Source of the DNA: Armatimonadota bacterium | GTDB taxonomy: Bacteria > Armatimonadota > UBA5829 | Length of the DNA: 31,392 nt | Direction of reading: 5' to 3' | Assembly: GCA_023474015.1 (NCBI GenBank) | Contig: JAMCYN010000096.1 | Span: 1-31,392, forward strand | In this document: in pieces, positions 1-8,281 of the stretch | How the letters are laid out: each line of letters begins with the position of its first letter | Numbering within the stretch: the stretch's first letter is position 1 | Notes under the pieces: model-generated | Told to the model about the DNA's origin: nothing | The model's input: only the letters and a program-made list of their open reading frames with translations | Database searches by the model: none | Translations under genes and position numbers: made by a program

Positions 1-108
1 AACCACATCGCATATACCCTCATCCATACTCCCCTGAAGCGAGTCGAGGCACGATTTCAGGAAATCGCGGGCGTTCCAGTTGACGATGATGACGGTAAGC
101 TCAGGCAC
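1..108 (-). CDS. Glycosyltransferase family 2, N-terminal fragment (cut by window edge)
   Basis: Only the first 36 codons are inside the window. The translation opens with the GT-A fold signature of GT2 enzymes, a buried beta strand followed by VNWNARDFLKSCLDSL, close to the other GT2 proteins in this cluster. The GTG start at 106-108 lies eight bases after an AGGA Shine-Dalgarno. The start overlaps the stop of the upstream methyltransferase by eight bases, which indicates translational coupling. By analogy with its paralogues it would transfer a nucleotide-activated sugar, possibly rhamnose, to a growing lipid-linked glycan at the inner face of the membrane. The catalytic DxD region is outside the window, so activity cannot be judged. 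Confidence 0.85.
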   Translation of the reverse strand, partial: MPELTVIIVNWNARDFLKSCLDSLQGSMDEGICDVV

Positions 109-766
109 GATCAGCTTCCTCCGCCCCAGGCGCCGCCTCTACCACGAATTGCACGGCGAAGGCGTTTGGAAATAGACGGGTCATCAACGACTCGAAGGGC
201 CTCCAGTTCATTCCCCTCATGCTTTTGACCTCATACCCCGTATCCCTGAACATCGCCCTTATGCTCGACGCCGTAAAGAACCGAAGGTGGGTGTCGTCGA
301 GAATGCCGTAGCGTTTATATTCAAAATTGCCGAACAGCAGTTTGAGCCGAATGCGGTAGTGCGCGATATTGGGTATCGAGCAGATTACGCTGCCGCCGGG
401 GTTCAACACGTCCCTGGTTTTCCTGAGCACGACCCAGGGGGCGGGCAGGTGTTCGAGGACATCGGCGAAGACCACATGGTCGAAACCGCACCCGACGCGG
501 TCCCAGAGCGACGGGTCGGTGATGTCGCCCACGATGATACGCTCGGCGTACGGGCGAGCCTCCTCCGCCATCTCCGCGCTCAACTCGATGGCCGTAACGC
601 GGCAGCCGCGGTCTTCGCTCAGAACGCGGGTCATGTAGCCCGTCGCGCATCCGACCTCCAGGACCGACGAGCCGGGCTTGACCAGGCCGACAACCGCCGC
701 CTGGGCGGGCATCAGGCCGCCCTGATTATAGATTTTTGGGAGCATATGTTTTTCCACGGGCGTCAT
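101..766 (-). CDS. Class I SAM-dependent methyltransferase
   Basis: A 221-residue protein with the Rossmann-like methyltransferase fold. SAM-binding motif I is VLEVGCATGY at residues 35-44, the acidic post-I position is in VTAIELS, and motif IV-like FADVLEHLP comes later. It resembles UbiE/type 11-12 small-molecule methyltransferases found in polysaccharide clusters. The start shown overlaps the preceding glycosyltransferase by 41 bases. A start at the ATG at 745, just after GGA, is equally possible and would shorten the protein by seven residues. Context suggests O-methylation of a sugar or of the chain end, but the substrate cannot be read from the sequence. Confidence 0.88.
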   Translation of the reverse strand: MTPVEKHMLPKIYNQGGLMPAQAAVVGLVKPGSSVLEVGCATGYMTRVLSEDRGCRVTAIELSAEMAEEARPYAERIIVGDITDPSLWDRVGCGFDHVVFADVLEHLPAPWVVLRKTRDVLNPGGSVICSIPNIAHYRIRLKLLFGNFEYKRYGILDDTHLRFFTASSIRAMFRDTGYEVKSMRGMNWRPFESLMTRLFPNAFAVQFVVEAAPGAEEADRA

Positions 767-1832
767 AAGCGGATTGGGCCAAACCTTGGACGAGGCGCGT
801 CAGGGACAAGCGGCCTTCGCTTTCCGCGCGGGCGGCTCGCGACCACCTTTCCCGATCCTCGGCGCGCTCGAGAGCGGCGGACATCGCATCGGAGAGCGCC
901 GACGGGTCCTCACACTCCACGAGACGCCCCGTCATTCCGTCGGATATGTAATCTTCCATGCCCCGCGTACGGCATGCAATGACCGGACGCCCGCATGCCA
1001 TCCCTTCCAGCACCACGGAGCACCCCGCCGCATCCATTCTATCACGACTTAGAGGCACGACCACAAGCGATGCGTTCCGATATCGCTCCAGCATGCCGGC
1101 GCTGTCGGTCGGAGGCAGCATCTCCACGTTTGGCGGGATAGACGGCAAACGCTTGCGGGCATCGGGGCCGTATGCGCGTCCTCCGGCGGCTACTCGCACC
1201 TTGACCGGAAGTTCGGCGACGGCCTTGAACAGGGTCTCATAGTCCCGCCCTCGTATGCCTCCCGCGCTGAATATATAGCTGTCATCGCCGGGGCCGGGCG
1301 TGAAAAACCGCTCGTCAGCTGCGTAGAGGACATAGCGGATGCGATCCTCGGCAATGCCCATATCGTTCACGAAGAAATCCCGCTGAGCATATGTATTGCT
1401 TACCGCGATATCAAGGTTCTTAAACAACCCCATCGATTTTATCAGCCCCGCCTGCTTGCGGGAGGAGTGCGCGCTTACATAGACCGTCCGCGCCCGCCTG
1501 CGAGTGAGCCTTTGCATAAGCATATACGGTATCGCCACGCGCTCGGACATGAGCATCACCACATCGAAGTCCTTCGATTTGCGCAGGCCGGTGAGCGCGA
1601 GGTGGAAGTCCAGCCGCAGCTTCTTCTCGAGAGCGCGCGCACGGGATAGTAACGCGGGGCTGTCGTCATAGATGGCGTAGTCGATGATCTCGGAGCCGAG
1701 GAGCTTGGCCAGCTCCACATAGTCCGTACGTGGGAATATCTTCGGCCTGAGCTCCGGGCTGCGAAGCTCGGGCGCGTATGAAGTTGCCAGTATAAGAGTC
1801 CGGGGACTGTGTTTGCTAGTAATCGATTTCAT
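726..1832 (-). CDS. Glycosyltransferase family 4 (GT-B fold)
   Basis: About 368 residues. The C-terminal half carries the GT4 nucleotide-sugar binding region: FSAGGIRGRDYETLFKA, then PPTDSAGMLERYRNASLVVVPL, then SVVLEGMACGRPVIA, where the E-x-x-x-cys/gly-G pattern contacts the donor. I start at the ATG at 1832 (MKSITSKH...) because the GT-B beta1 strand (RTLILATSY) follows directly. The open frame continues to 1919, but that extension runs into a dispersed repeat at 1878-1988 and looks non-coding. Neither the ATG at 1832 nor the one at 1859 has a clear Shine-Dalgarno. It probably adds one sugar during polysaccharide assembly on the cytoplasmic face. Confidence 0.85.
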   Translation of the reverse strand: MKSITSKHSPRTLILATSYAPELRSPELRPKIFPRTDYVELAKLLGSEIIDYAIYDDSPALLSRARALEKKLRLDFHLALTGLRKSKDFDVVMLMSERVAIPYMLMQRLTRRRARTVYVSAHSSRKQAGLIKSMGLFKNLDIAVSNTYAQRDFFVNDMGIAEDRIRYVLYAADERFFTPGPGDDSYIFSAGGIRGRDYETLFKAVAELPVKVRVAAGGRAYGPDARKRLPSIPPNVEMLPPTDSAGMLERYRNASLVVVPLSRDRMDAAGCSVVLEGMACGRPVIACRTRGMEDYISDGMTGRLVECEDPSALSDAMSAALERAEDRERWSRAARAESEGRLSLTRLVQGLAQSAYDARGKTYAPKNL

Positions 1833-1877
1833 AAGGTTCGCGCCTGTGGCGTCCAGCATCTGAATGAAGTCTTGATA

Positions 1878-1988
1878 CTTGTCATGCTGAGGAGGCACGA
1901 CGAAGCATCTGCTTTGCACTGAAGGCCTGGTGGAAGTCTATACCTTCGGTTCAAAGCGGATTCTTCGCCTTCAGCTCAGAATGACAAG
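1878..1988. repeat. Dispersed palindromic repeat, family A, copy 1
   Basis: An element of 111 bases whose ends are imperfect inverted repeats: CTTGTCATGCTGAG on the left and CTCAGAATGACAAG on the right. The inner arms GAAGCATCTGCTTTG and TTCAAAGCGGATTCTTC also pair. Copies related at both ends and in the inner arms occur at 18333-18432 and 28734-28839, with a shorter one at 5473-5538. It lies between the GT4 gene and the GT2 gene at 2034 and separates parts of the polysaccharide operon. The remaining 45 bases up to 2033 show nothing else I recognise. Confidence 0.85.
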
Positions 1989-2033
1989 ACTTCTACGTCC
2001 GCACATCATATTGGCGCAGTCGGCACGACATAA

Positions 2034-2957
2034 TCATGGCGATGCCACATAGCCGTACCATAACGCCCCCAGGGAGTTCTTGGCCCGCCTGAGGCTGCGA
2101 TACTTAACAACCCCCATACCCGCCTCCACAAAACTTCCGACAACCAGGAACCCATTCACCAGCAGCCGCTGCGCAAGGCCCATTCCGTGCTTCGCGCAGA
2201 AACGATTGTAGCTCCTGATATACAGACCGCCGGAGCGGTTCAGAATGTTCTGCATGCTCTGCTCGCCGAGGTGCACGATGCTCGCGCCGGTATAATACGC
2301 CAGCTTGTAGCCCGCCTTCCGGGCGCGGCAGCATAAATCAGTCTCCTCCAGGAACAGGAAGAAGCCCTCGTCGAAGCCGCCTATCTCGTCGATGACCTTT
2401 CGAGGCATCAGAAGACAAGCCCCAAGCAGGTGCGCGGCGTAGGCCCAATCTTCCCCCTCCTCGGGACGGACAAGAAACCTTTTCGCCAGACTCGAACGCG
2501 GCGCTATCCGCCATATTCTAAGAGCGTGGAGCGCGGCCTCCGTCACGGACGGGAACATGCCGAAGCTCGATATCTGAGGCTCACCGTCGGAGCCGACTAG
2601 TCGCGGACCGACAATGCCGACCTCGGGATGCCCGCTCAAGAAGTCCAGCATCGAGCCGATGGCGTCAGGAGGCACGGTCGTGTCGGGATTAAGAAGAAGC
2701 ACGATCTCGCCGGTTGCCTTTTCCAATCCAAGGTTATTGGCCGCGGCGAAGCCAAGATTGGTGTCGTTGGCGATCAGATGCGCGTCGGGGAACCGCGCGC
2801 GTACGGCTTCGACGGAGCCGTCCGTGGAGCCATTGTCAATCACTATTATCTCATGCGAAAGACCCTTTATGCTCTGTCGTATCGACTCGACGCACCGCAG
2901 CAGCAGCTCGCGGGTGTTCCAGTTCACTATTATGATCGAGAGCCGCATATCCGCCAT
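2034..2957 (-). CDS. Glycosyltransferase family 2, rhamnosyltransferase-like
   Basis: A 307-residue GT-A glycosyltransferase. The N-terminus has LSIIIVNWNTRELLLRC, then VIDNGSTDGSVE (nucleotide-binding Asp), NLGFAAANN, and LLLNPDTTVP, where NPDT stands in for the metal-binding DxD. Later GGFDEGFFLFLEETDLCCRARKAGY matches the acceptor/catalytic ED region typical of the WbbL/RfbF rhamnosyltransferase group. The C-terminus is hydrophobic and may touch the membrane. The ATG at 2957 is preceded by AGAGGA at about ten bases. The preceding GT2 stops seven bases upstream. Sugar specificity is inferred only from subfamily resemblance. Confidence 0.92.
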   Translation of the reverse strand: MADMRLSIIIVNWNTRELLLRCVESIRQSIKGLSHEIIVIDNGSTDGSVEAVRARFPDAHLIANDTNLGFAAANNLGLEKATGEIVLLLNPDTTVPPDAIGSMLDFLSGHPEVGIVGPRLVGSDGEPQISSFGMFPSVTEAALHALRIWRIAPRSSLAKRFLVRPEEGEDWAYAAHLLGACLLMPRKVIDEIGGFDEGFFLFLEETDLCCRARKAGYKLAYYTGASIVHLGEQSMQNILNRSGGLYIRSYNRFCAKHGMGLAQRLLVNGFLVVGSFVEAGMGVVKYRSLRRAKNSLGALWYGYVASP

Positions 2958-2963
2958 CGCCCG

Positions 2964-3845
2964 CTATCCTCTCCCGACCAGGCCGCGCCAGAATCCGGCA
3001 TGAAACACGCCGCTGGGGAGCAGGGCAGCCGCCAGCCACGCGCGCCGGCCCGCAGTGAACAGATTTCCGCTCTTGAGGTGGCGATAGCCGGACGCAAGAG
3101 CCGAGCGAACGACTCTTCCGAGGATGTCGTGATGGATGTAGCTCGACCGCAGCAGTCCGGCCGCCCCGACTACCGATAATGCCTTCTCGCGCTGCAGCCG
3201 CCCGCATTCTGTAGCCAAATCCCACTTGGTAGTTGAGACAGGCGTTGCGCCGACCCTGAATCTTGATACGATCTCCTCTGTGCACTCGATTTGTGTGATC
3301 ACAGACATCCGCTGGAGCAGTTCGGCATCCTGACTCACCCGAAGCGCCGGATCGAAACCACCGGCCTGGAGGAAGATGTCTCGTCTGATCAGCGAAGCGC
3401 CCATCGGTATCGCCAGCCCCGCGACCGCGACCGCAAACACACTGCCTCTCGGCCACGGAGGCACCGTCCGATTTGGAATGCCGTCATCGTCCGCCTGCTC
3501 GTACGCGCCGTACACCCAGCCGGCGCCCGACTCTCGCGCGACGTTCAGGAGAGCCTGATAACACCCGGGCAGGATCACATCGTCATCGTCCAGGAAATGT
3601 AGATAATCCCCCCGCGCCATGGATGCGCCCGTATTTCGGGCATAGCACCTCTCGACGTGTTGCGTATTCACCAGCGTTACTCGCGGGTCGGACTGCCATT
3701 CGGCGGACTGCAACGGCTCCCCGGCGTCGTTCACTACAATGACCTCCACATCAGCGCCGTCGACCACCTGCGCCAGAACACTCTCCACCGCGCGCCGGAG
3801 GAGGTCCTCTCGCTTATAGGTCGGCATCACGCAGGAAATCATCAT
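2964..3845 (-). CDS. Glycosyltransferase family 2
   Basis: A 293-residue GT2 enzyme of a different subgroup from its neighbour. It begins ISCVMPTYKREDLLRRAVESVLAQ, has IVVNDAG for donor binding and a strong DxD region, YLHFLDDDDVILPG, then GGFDPALRVSQDAELLQRM. The start ATG overlaps the stop of the upstream methyltransferase by four bases (ATGA), so the two are translationally coupled. It presumably catalyses one transfer step in surface polysaccharide assembly. Donor and acceptor cannot be deduced. Confidence 0.9.
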   Translation of the reverse strand: MMISCVMPTYKREDLLRRAVESVLAQVVDGADVEVIVVNDAGEPLQSAEWQSDPRVTLVNTQHVERCYARNTGASMARGDYLHFLDDDDVILPGCYQALLNVARESGAGWVYGAYEQADDDGIPNRTVPPWPRGSVFAVAVAGLAIPMGASLIRRDIFLQAGGFDPALRVSQDAELLQRMSVITQIECTEEIVSRFRVGATPVSTTKWDLATECGRLQREKALSVVGAAGLLRSSYIHHDILGRVVRSALASGYRHLKSGNLFTAGRRAWLAAALLPSGVFHAGFWRGLVGRG

Positions 3846-4570
3846 CGTCGGCTACCGGGTTTGAGCAATCGACGCACAGAGGTCTTGAGCCTGCTGAGGC
3901 TGTCGATCCGTTCCTGGCTCAGGCGGTCGCGGAGCCAGGCTTTCATGATCTCTCCAGGCTCGCCGGGCAGTGTCAGTTCGAGAAGCTCCCCGACACTCTC
4001 GGGATCGGAGTAATTGTAGAATGGAGTGTCATCACTGACCTGAGCGAACTCGATTTTGCCGTCCCACTCAAGACTAATCCCGAAGGCTCGCGACCTCCGA
4101 CCGATCAGTTTCTTAAACTCGGGAAGCTGGTAGAAATCAAAAAAAATGCCGCCGTACATCCGCGCGCCCATCGCGTGCAGGTCCTGTTTTCGCTTGAAGA
4201 GAATCGTGTCTCCTTTGCGGGCGAAGACCCACTGGTGCGTCGGACTCGGGCAGATGAACTCGTAGAACTCAGTGGGCAGGCCGAGGAACCCCCGTTTGCC
4301 GACCCTGCAAATCTCCGCGAGCGCCGCGCCGGGGTCATCGACGTGCTCGACCACGTGGTTGCAGATCACGTAATCGAACGCCTTGTCCCTGAACGGCAGG
4401 TTGTGAATGTCCGCGCAGATGAGCGGCCGGTCGGCCACGACGGGGGCATGGCTGCGGTGGCCGGGCGAGTCGTCGAGGAACCGCTCGACCAAGACATCCG
4501 CCGTCGAATGTGGATGTCCTCCCGATCCGACATCGAGCACGAAATCATTGCGCGTAGCCTTAACACCCAT
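3842..4570 (-). CDS. Class I SAM-dependent methyltransferase (type 11-like)
   Basis: A 242-residue protein with SAM motif I at residues 11-18 (VLDVGSGG), an acidic second motif ICADIHNLPF at 51-60, and CNHVVEHVDDPGAAL at about 70-85, typical of Methyltransf_11 proteins. The glycine loop is GSGGHPHS, slightly atypical compared with G-x-G-x-G. Its start is three bases downstream of the GT2 stop at 4574, and its stop overlaps the next GT2 start, so it is in the same transcript. A role in methylating a sugar residue or capping the chain is inferred from context. Confidence 0.85.
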   Translation of the reverse strand: MGVKATRNDFVLDVGSGGHPHSTADVLVERFLDDSPGHRSHAPVVADRPLICADIHNLPFRDKAFDYVICNHVVEHVDDPGAALAEICRVGKRGFLGLPTEFYEFICPSPTHQWVFARKGDTILFKRKQDLHAMGARMYGGIFFDFYQLPEFKKLIGRRSRAFGISLEWDGKIEFAQVSDDTPFYNYSDPESVGELLELTLPGEPGEIMKAWLRDRLSQERIDSLSRLKTSVRRLLKPGSRR

Positions 4571-4573
4571 TCG

Positions 4574-5440
4574 TCACTTTGCCTTTCGCTGATCTTGTGC
4601 GCCCTGCTTCGGCTGCATGCAACCGAAGCAACGAAGACCGGCTTTGGCCCCCAGGATGGCGCGCACCAGAACTCCGGCGGCGCGGCCCGAGTGCTTCTGG
4701 AAGTAGGCCGCCTTGCTGCGCCTGAGGTATTCGGAGGTCTCCCTCGGGGCCTGGTCGCTGCTCCTGCCGCCCAGATGCACTATCTCGGCCTCCGGCTGGA
4801 CCCACACTTCCCAGCCCGCCCTTTGCAGGCGCAAGCACCAATCCATCTCCTCGCTATACATAAAAAGACTCTCGTCCAGAAGGCCGACTTGTTCGATAGC
4901 AGCCCGCCTGACCATCATGCAGCACCCGCCGATCCAGCCGACAGCAAATGGCCCCAGGTCCCGAACCTCCGAGGCCATCGATGGGCGGCACGGCGGAGAA
5001 TCGATGCGGCGGTCCAGTTTGCCGACAAGCTCGCTCGCGATAGTGGGAAACCCGGCCCACGAATATTGCAGCGTGCCGTCTTCGTTAAGGACCATCGGCC
5101 CCACCGCGCCCGCCTTCGGATTCTCATCCAAAAATCGCACAAGCGTCGAGAGCGAACCGGCATGGCACACCGTGTCCGGGTTCAGCAGCAGAAAGTTCCG
5201 CCCGCCGCTGGCTTCATACGCCTGATTATTCGCGCGCGCGAAGCCCGCGTTGGCGTCGTTGGCGATCAGCTTCGCGCCCGGGTGCGCCTCACTCACCATC
5301 TTTGGGCTGCCGTCAGAGGATGCGTTGTCAACGACAATTACCTCATACTCCAGCCCACCGGCGGCTCCCGGGATGGACGCCAGGCAGTCGTTCAACAAAT
5401 CCCGCGTATTCCAGCTAACTATCGCTATCGACAGGTCCAT
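4574..5440 (-). CDS. Glycosyltransferase family 2, rhamnosyltransferase-like
   Basis: About 288 residues and clearly paralogous to the GT2 genes at 2034 and 9401. Motifs are LSIAIVSWNTRDLLNDCL, VVDNASSDGSPKMV, NAGFARANNQ, FLLLNPDTVC and LLDESLFMYSEEMDWCLRLQRAGW. I start at the ATG at 5440; a GTG two codons upstream (5446) is also possible, and neither has a strong ribosome-binding site. The upstream junction holds a family A repeat that also carries the stop of the ligase-like gene. Confidence 0.92.
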   Translation of the reverse strand: MDLSIAIVSWNTRDLLNDCLASIPGAAGGLEYEVIVVDNASSDGSPKMVSEAHPGAKLIANDANAGFARANNQAYEASGGRNFLLLNPDTVCHAGSLSTLVRFLDENPKAGAVGPMVLNEDGTLQYSWAGFPTIASELVGKLDRRIDSPPCRPSMASEVRDLGPFAVGWIGGCCMMVRRAAIEQVGLLDESLFMYSEEMDWCLRLQRAGWEVWVQPEAEIVHLGGRSSDQAPRETSEYLRRSKAAYFQKHSGRAAGVLVRAILGAKAGLRCFGCMQPKQGAQDQRKAK

Positions 5441-5472
5441 TTTCACTCTTCGCGTAACAGCTCAGCCTTGCC

Positions 5473-5538
5473 GTCATCCTGAACTCGATTCAGGATCTGG
5501 TGCCTGCGAAGGAGATGCTGAATCGAGTTCAGCATGAC
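5473..5538. repeat. Dispersed palindromic repeat, family A, short variant
   Basis: A near-perfect inverted repeat of 66 bases: GTCATCCTGAACTCGATTCA on the left and TGAATCGAGTTCAGCATGAC on the right, separated by a short loop. The ends match the GTCATCCTGAG / GTCATGCTGAG ends of the longer family A copies, but the central part is missing. Read on the minus strand, the first bases of the element supply the last codons and the TGA stop of the upstream membrane protein gene. Confidence 0.85.
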
Positions 5539-6968
5539 ACGTACTCCTCAACAGTGAGCACTTCATTCTTCGCGGTATCGATTCTGACGTGCGCCACGGC
5601 CAGACCCCAGATCAGCCATGAGTAAACAGTCGCCGAGAACGTACACAGCCCTCCATTATGATATGTCGGAAAAATGTAGTCACCAACCGAGGCCGCGATA
5701 GCAATTCCGACAATCTGGCCGATGGCGGCGAGCACGAATGTCCTGGAAAAGCCGGGGCTCATCTTCCTGTAGCTCCTGAGCAGCCAGCGGCATCCGCCGA
5801 TGAGGATGGCCAAGAAGAGAATCGTGCCGGGAATCCCCATCTCCGAAAGGTGCTGCGAGTAGGTGCCGTGCGCGGAGGTGTAGGATGTCGTCTCCCACTT
5901 CTCGCCGTAGAAGATGTTGTATGACCGATAGTTGCCCAGGCCCACGCCCAGCGGGAAACTCGTCGCGTAACGCCATCCCGCCCGCATGAGCGAGAAGCGG
6001 TCATAGTCCCCTCCGGCCTTGGACTCTTCCACCACGTTCTTCTGAAGGAACGGCCAGGCAATCGCCGAGGCAAGAACCACCACGACCAGCACGATCGCGA
6101 AAAACCGCCGGCTCTTAAGATACGTAACCACCGCCAGCGCGGGGATCAGCCCGAGCCAGCCGGAGACCCACCCAATGTTTCTGAAGAAGATCGTGACGAT
6201 CATAACGACGACCGCGAAGCCCGCCAGGATTCTCCAGTGTATCGCTTTGCCTGAGTCGAGCACGACCGCGCAGAAATAGCCCGCGGGGAGCAACGTAATC
6301 AGCGGCCACCAGGGGGCGGCGATAGGTATGGGCGAGCCCGCTAGCGCGTTGAGTGTATTGTAGAGCCCGGCGGTCAGGATGGCAATTGTGATCCATTTGA
6401 GCCATTTCGTGTTCGTCACCGAAGTCGCGAAGATCACGAAAGCGCCCGCGCTTAGAAAACGCAGCATCAACTCGGCCATATTCGCCATCGGTTTCTGCAT
6501 TTCTCGGTTGATGTGAGGGTCCCAGAAGATGAACGAGTTGACCAGGTTAAGGACGCTGTAGACTAGATAGAGGATGATCGCGGTATGAAACCCGCTCTTC
6601 GGCCTGTTCCCCGGAAGCACCCGGAACAGATACTTGCCGCACCAGATCATAAGGATATATCCGAGCATAATCTCGCTGACGAAAACGCCCTTGCCCACCC
6701 CCGAGCCGCCCACCGCGAGATCCGGAGTCTTGCCCCAGGGGATGAACGCGATCAGGGCGTAGATCATCAGCGTGGCCTCGAACTGCCAGACCACCATCAG
6801 CGTCAGAACAGCCGCGCTGACAATGGCGCCGACGTAGTACAGGTTCGCGTGAACGGCGAACATGCCGAGCACGATCGCCGCCACAAGGACCAGAAATGCG
6901 TTCCTGCCGAGCAGAGCTACCCGCTCCGGAGTCCATTCCGAGCGCGGATCCATGCCAAGATTGTCCAA
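5529..6968 (-). CDS. O-antigen ligase / Wzy-type polymerase family membrane protein
   Basis: A 479-residue polytopic membrane protein with roughly ten or more hydrophobic segments. A large extracytoplasmic loop precedes SAHGTYSQHLSEMGIPGTILF near residues 363-380, the characteristic H-x(6)-E region of the Wzy_C/WaaL superfamily. Members either ligate a finished glycan to an acceptor or polymerise repeat units at the periplasmic face; sequence alone does not separate the two. The start is a TTG at 6968, supported by AAGGAG nine bases upstream; an ATG at 6953 is the alternative. The final codons (VSC, TGA) lie inside a family A repeat, so the C-terminus may have been set by that insertion. Confidence 0.88.
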   Translation of the reverse strand: MDNLGMDPRSEWTPERVALLGRNAFLVLVAAIVLGMFAVHANLYYVGAIVSAAVLTLMVVWQFEATLMIYALIAFIPWGKTPDLAVGGSGVGKGVFVSEIMLGYILMIWCGKYLFRVLPGNRPKSGFHTAIILYLVYSVLNLVNSFIFWDPHINREMQKPMANMAELMLRFLSAGAFVIFATSVTNTKWLKWITIAILTAGLYNTLNALAGSPIPIAAPWWPLITLLPAGYFCAVVLDSGKAIHWRILAGFAVVVMIVTIFFRNIGWVSGWLGLIPALAVVTYLKSRRFFAIVLVVVVLASAIAWPFLQKNVVEESKAGGDYDRFSLMRAGWRYATSFPLGVGLGNYRSYNIFYGEKWETTSYTSAHGTYSQHLSEMGIPGTILFLAILIGGCRWLLRSYRKMSPGFSRTFVLAAIGQIVGIAIAASVGDYIFPTYHNGGLCTFSATVYSWLIWGLAVAHVRIDTAKNEVLTVEEYVSC

Positions 6969-6997
6969 GATACGATGCTCCTTGAAGTCGGAGGGGT

Positions 6998-7083
6998 AAT
7001 GCAGAATGATGAATGCAGAATGCAGAACAACCTACTATTGCAGGGTCCCTTCATTCTGCATTCTGCATTCTGCACTCTTCATT
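6998..7083. repeat. Dispersed inverted repeat, family B, copy 1
   Basis: Arms built from short units AATGCAGAATG / CATTCTGCATT flank a spacer of about 25 bases. The left arm is 6998-7026 and the right arm 7052-7083. A second copy with a different loop is at 14741-14819. The right arm runs over the stop codon of the GT4 gene that ends at 7079. The stem could act as a bidirectional terminator or RNA stabiliser between the two genes. Confidence 0.85.
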
Positions 7084-8281
7084 TGCTGTCTATCCTCATT
7101 TGACGCTCGACCATATCTACAAAGCTCTCGCCGATAGCCGACCATGAGTAACGCTCTTCAACCAGTTTGCGCGCGTTCCCGCTGAGCGTGTGCGCGAGAT
7201 CGGTATCGGTCAGCACTCGTTCGATGCAGGCCGCTATTTCCGACGGATCGTCGGCTATAAGAACCTGTTCCCCGTCGACCACGTCGATACCTTCGGCCCC
7301 GATAGTCGTCGCGACAACCGGCACCCCGGCGGCCATTGCCTCGAGTATCTTCAACCGGCTGCCGCCCCCCTGTCGCAACGGCACCACGCAGACCTCGGCC
7401 TTGTTCAAAACATCTCGTATGTCATCAACGTAACCGGTAAGCTCGATACCCGGGCATTTTTCGATCCCCGAAAGGTCAACGCCGTCCGTACGCCCCGTCA
7501 CCATGAGCCTAACCGACGGCAAACTCTGGGCCAAAACCGGATATATATCGGTCGCGAAATAGCGCACGGCATCCAGGTTCGCGCCGTAGCTGAGTGCGCC
7601 ATTGTAGAGCAGCGCGAAAGGCTCAGGGGCTCTCCGGGACGCGTTATAGTAAACAGTATCCACGCCGTTGGGCGTCACGTGTACTTCTTCCATATCAGGG
7701 ACGATAGCATGCAGGAGTGATTTGTCGTGCTCGGAAACCATCGTCACGAGGTCGAAGCGGCGGCAGACCGCTGCCTCCCATCGGGCGAACTTTTTCCAGC
7801 CCAGAGTAAGACGCAAACGTCTGATAAGCGAAGGGCACGCCTCGGCGGTGCGTTTTAGAACGGCGTAGTCGCAGTTGTGCTGCTCAAGTATACATGGAAC
7901 GCCAAGGTCCTCGGGCACATACTCGGCAACACCGAGAGTCGATGCTATCACAACATCCGGGCGAATGCGCTCTATCGCCTGCTCGACTGACCGGCGCACG
8001 ATGGAGTCGAACGTGTCCACGGCTGACCTGGGCCTGCTTGAAAAGAACCCGAGGAACGACTTGAACGTGCCCGGCGCGAACCACCGAGACTCGTGGAGGG
8101 ACACGACCTCGCATATATCGCTCAGCTTTTTGGCGTTATCGCGGTCCGAGTCTCCCTGAAGCAGCGATATAAGATGGACCTTATGCCTTGATGCCAGCGC
8201 CTTTATGAGGTTGTAGACTCTGATCCGCGCCCCGTTGTCGGGCGGAAACGGGAACCAGGTCGAAAGGAAGAGAACATTCAC
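7079..8281 (-). CDS. Glycosyltransferase family 4 (GT-B fold)
   Basis: A 400-residue GT4 enzyme. The N-terminus, FLSTWFPFPPDNGARIRVYNL, is the GT-B acceptor-side loop. The C-terminal domain has PNGVDTVYYN, a donor-binding segment ICVVPLRQGGGSRLKILEAMA, and AGVPVVATTIGAEGI. It resembles the sugar transferases sometimes found in exosortase/polysaccharide loci (Stp1-like), but no other exosortase-linked gene is present. The start is a GTG at 8281 whose GTGA overlaps the stop of the preceding GT4. It is probably one of several sequential transfer steps. Confidence 0.88.
   Translation of the reverse strand: MNVLFLSTWFPFPPDNGARIRVYNLIKALASRHKVHLISLLQGDSDRDNAKKLSDICEVVSLHESRWFAPGTFKSFLGFFSSRPRSAVDTFDSIVRRSVEQAIERIRPDVVIASTLGVAEYVPEDLGVPCILEQHNCDYAVLKRTAEACPSLIRRLRLTLGWKKFARWEAAVCRRFDLVTMVSEHDKSLLHAIVPDMEEVHVTPNGVDTVYYNASRRAPEPFALLYNGALSYGANLDAVRYFATDIYPVLAQSLPSVRLMVTGRTDGVDLSGIEKCPGIELTGYVDDIRDVLNKAEVCVVPLRQGGGSRLKILEAMAAGVPVVATTIGAEGIDVVDGEQVLIADDPSEIAACIERVLTDTDLAHTLSGNARKLVEERYSWSAIGESFVDMVERQMRIDSK

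Noticed and set aside
1833..1919. N-terminal extension of the GT4 gene.
   Set aside because: The first codons lie inside a family A repeat that recurs elsewhere as non-coding DNA, and the extension has no glycosyltransferase features.
4175..5482. A 435-codon open frame on the plus strand.
   Set aside because: It is antisense to a methyltransferase and a GT2 with clear motifs, has no recognisable domain, and is rich in His/Arg/Ala as expected for a shadow frame in GC-rich DNA.
6998..7083. Possible CRISPR array or tandem microsatellite.
   Set aside because: The units are short, imperfect and arranged as inverted arms, without evenly spaced unique spacers or cas genes.
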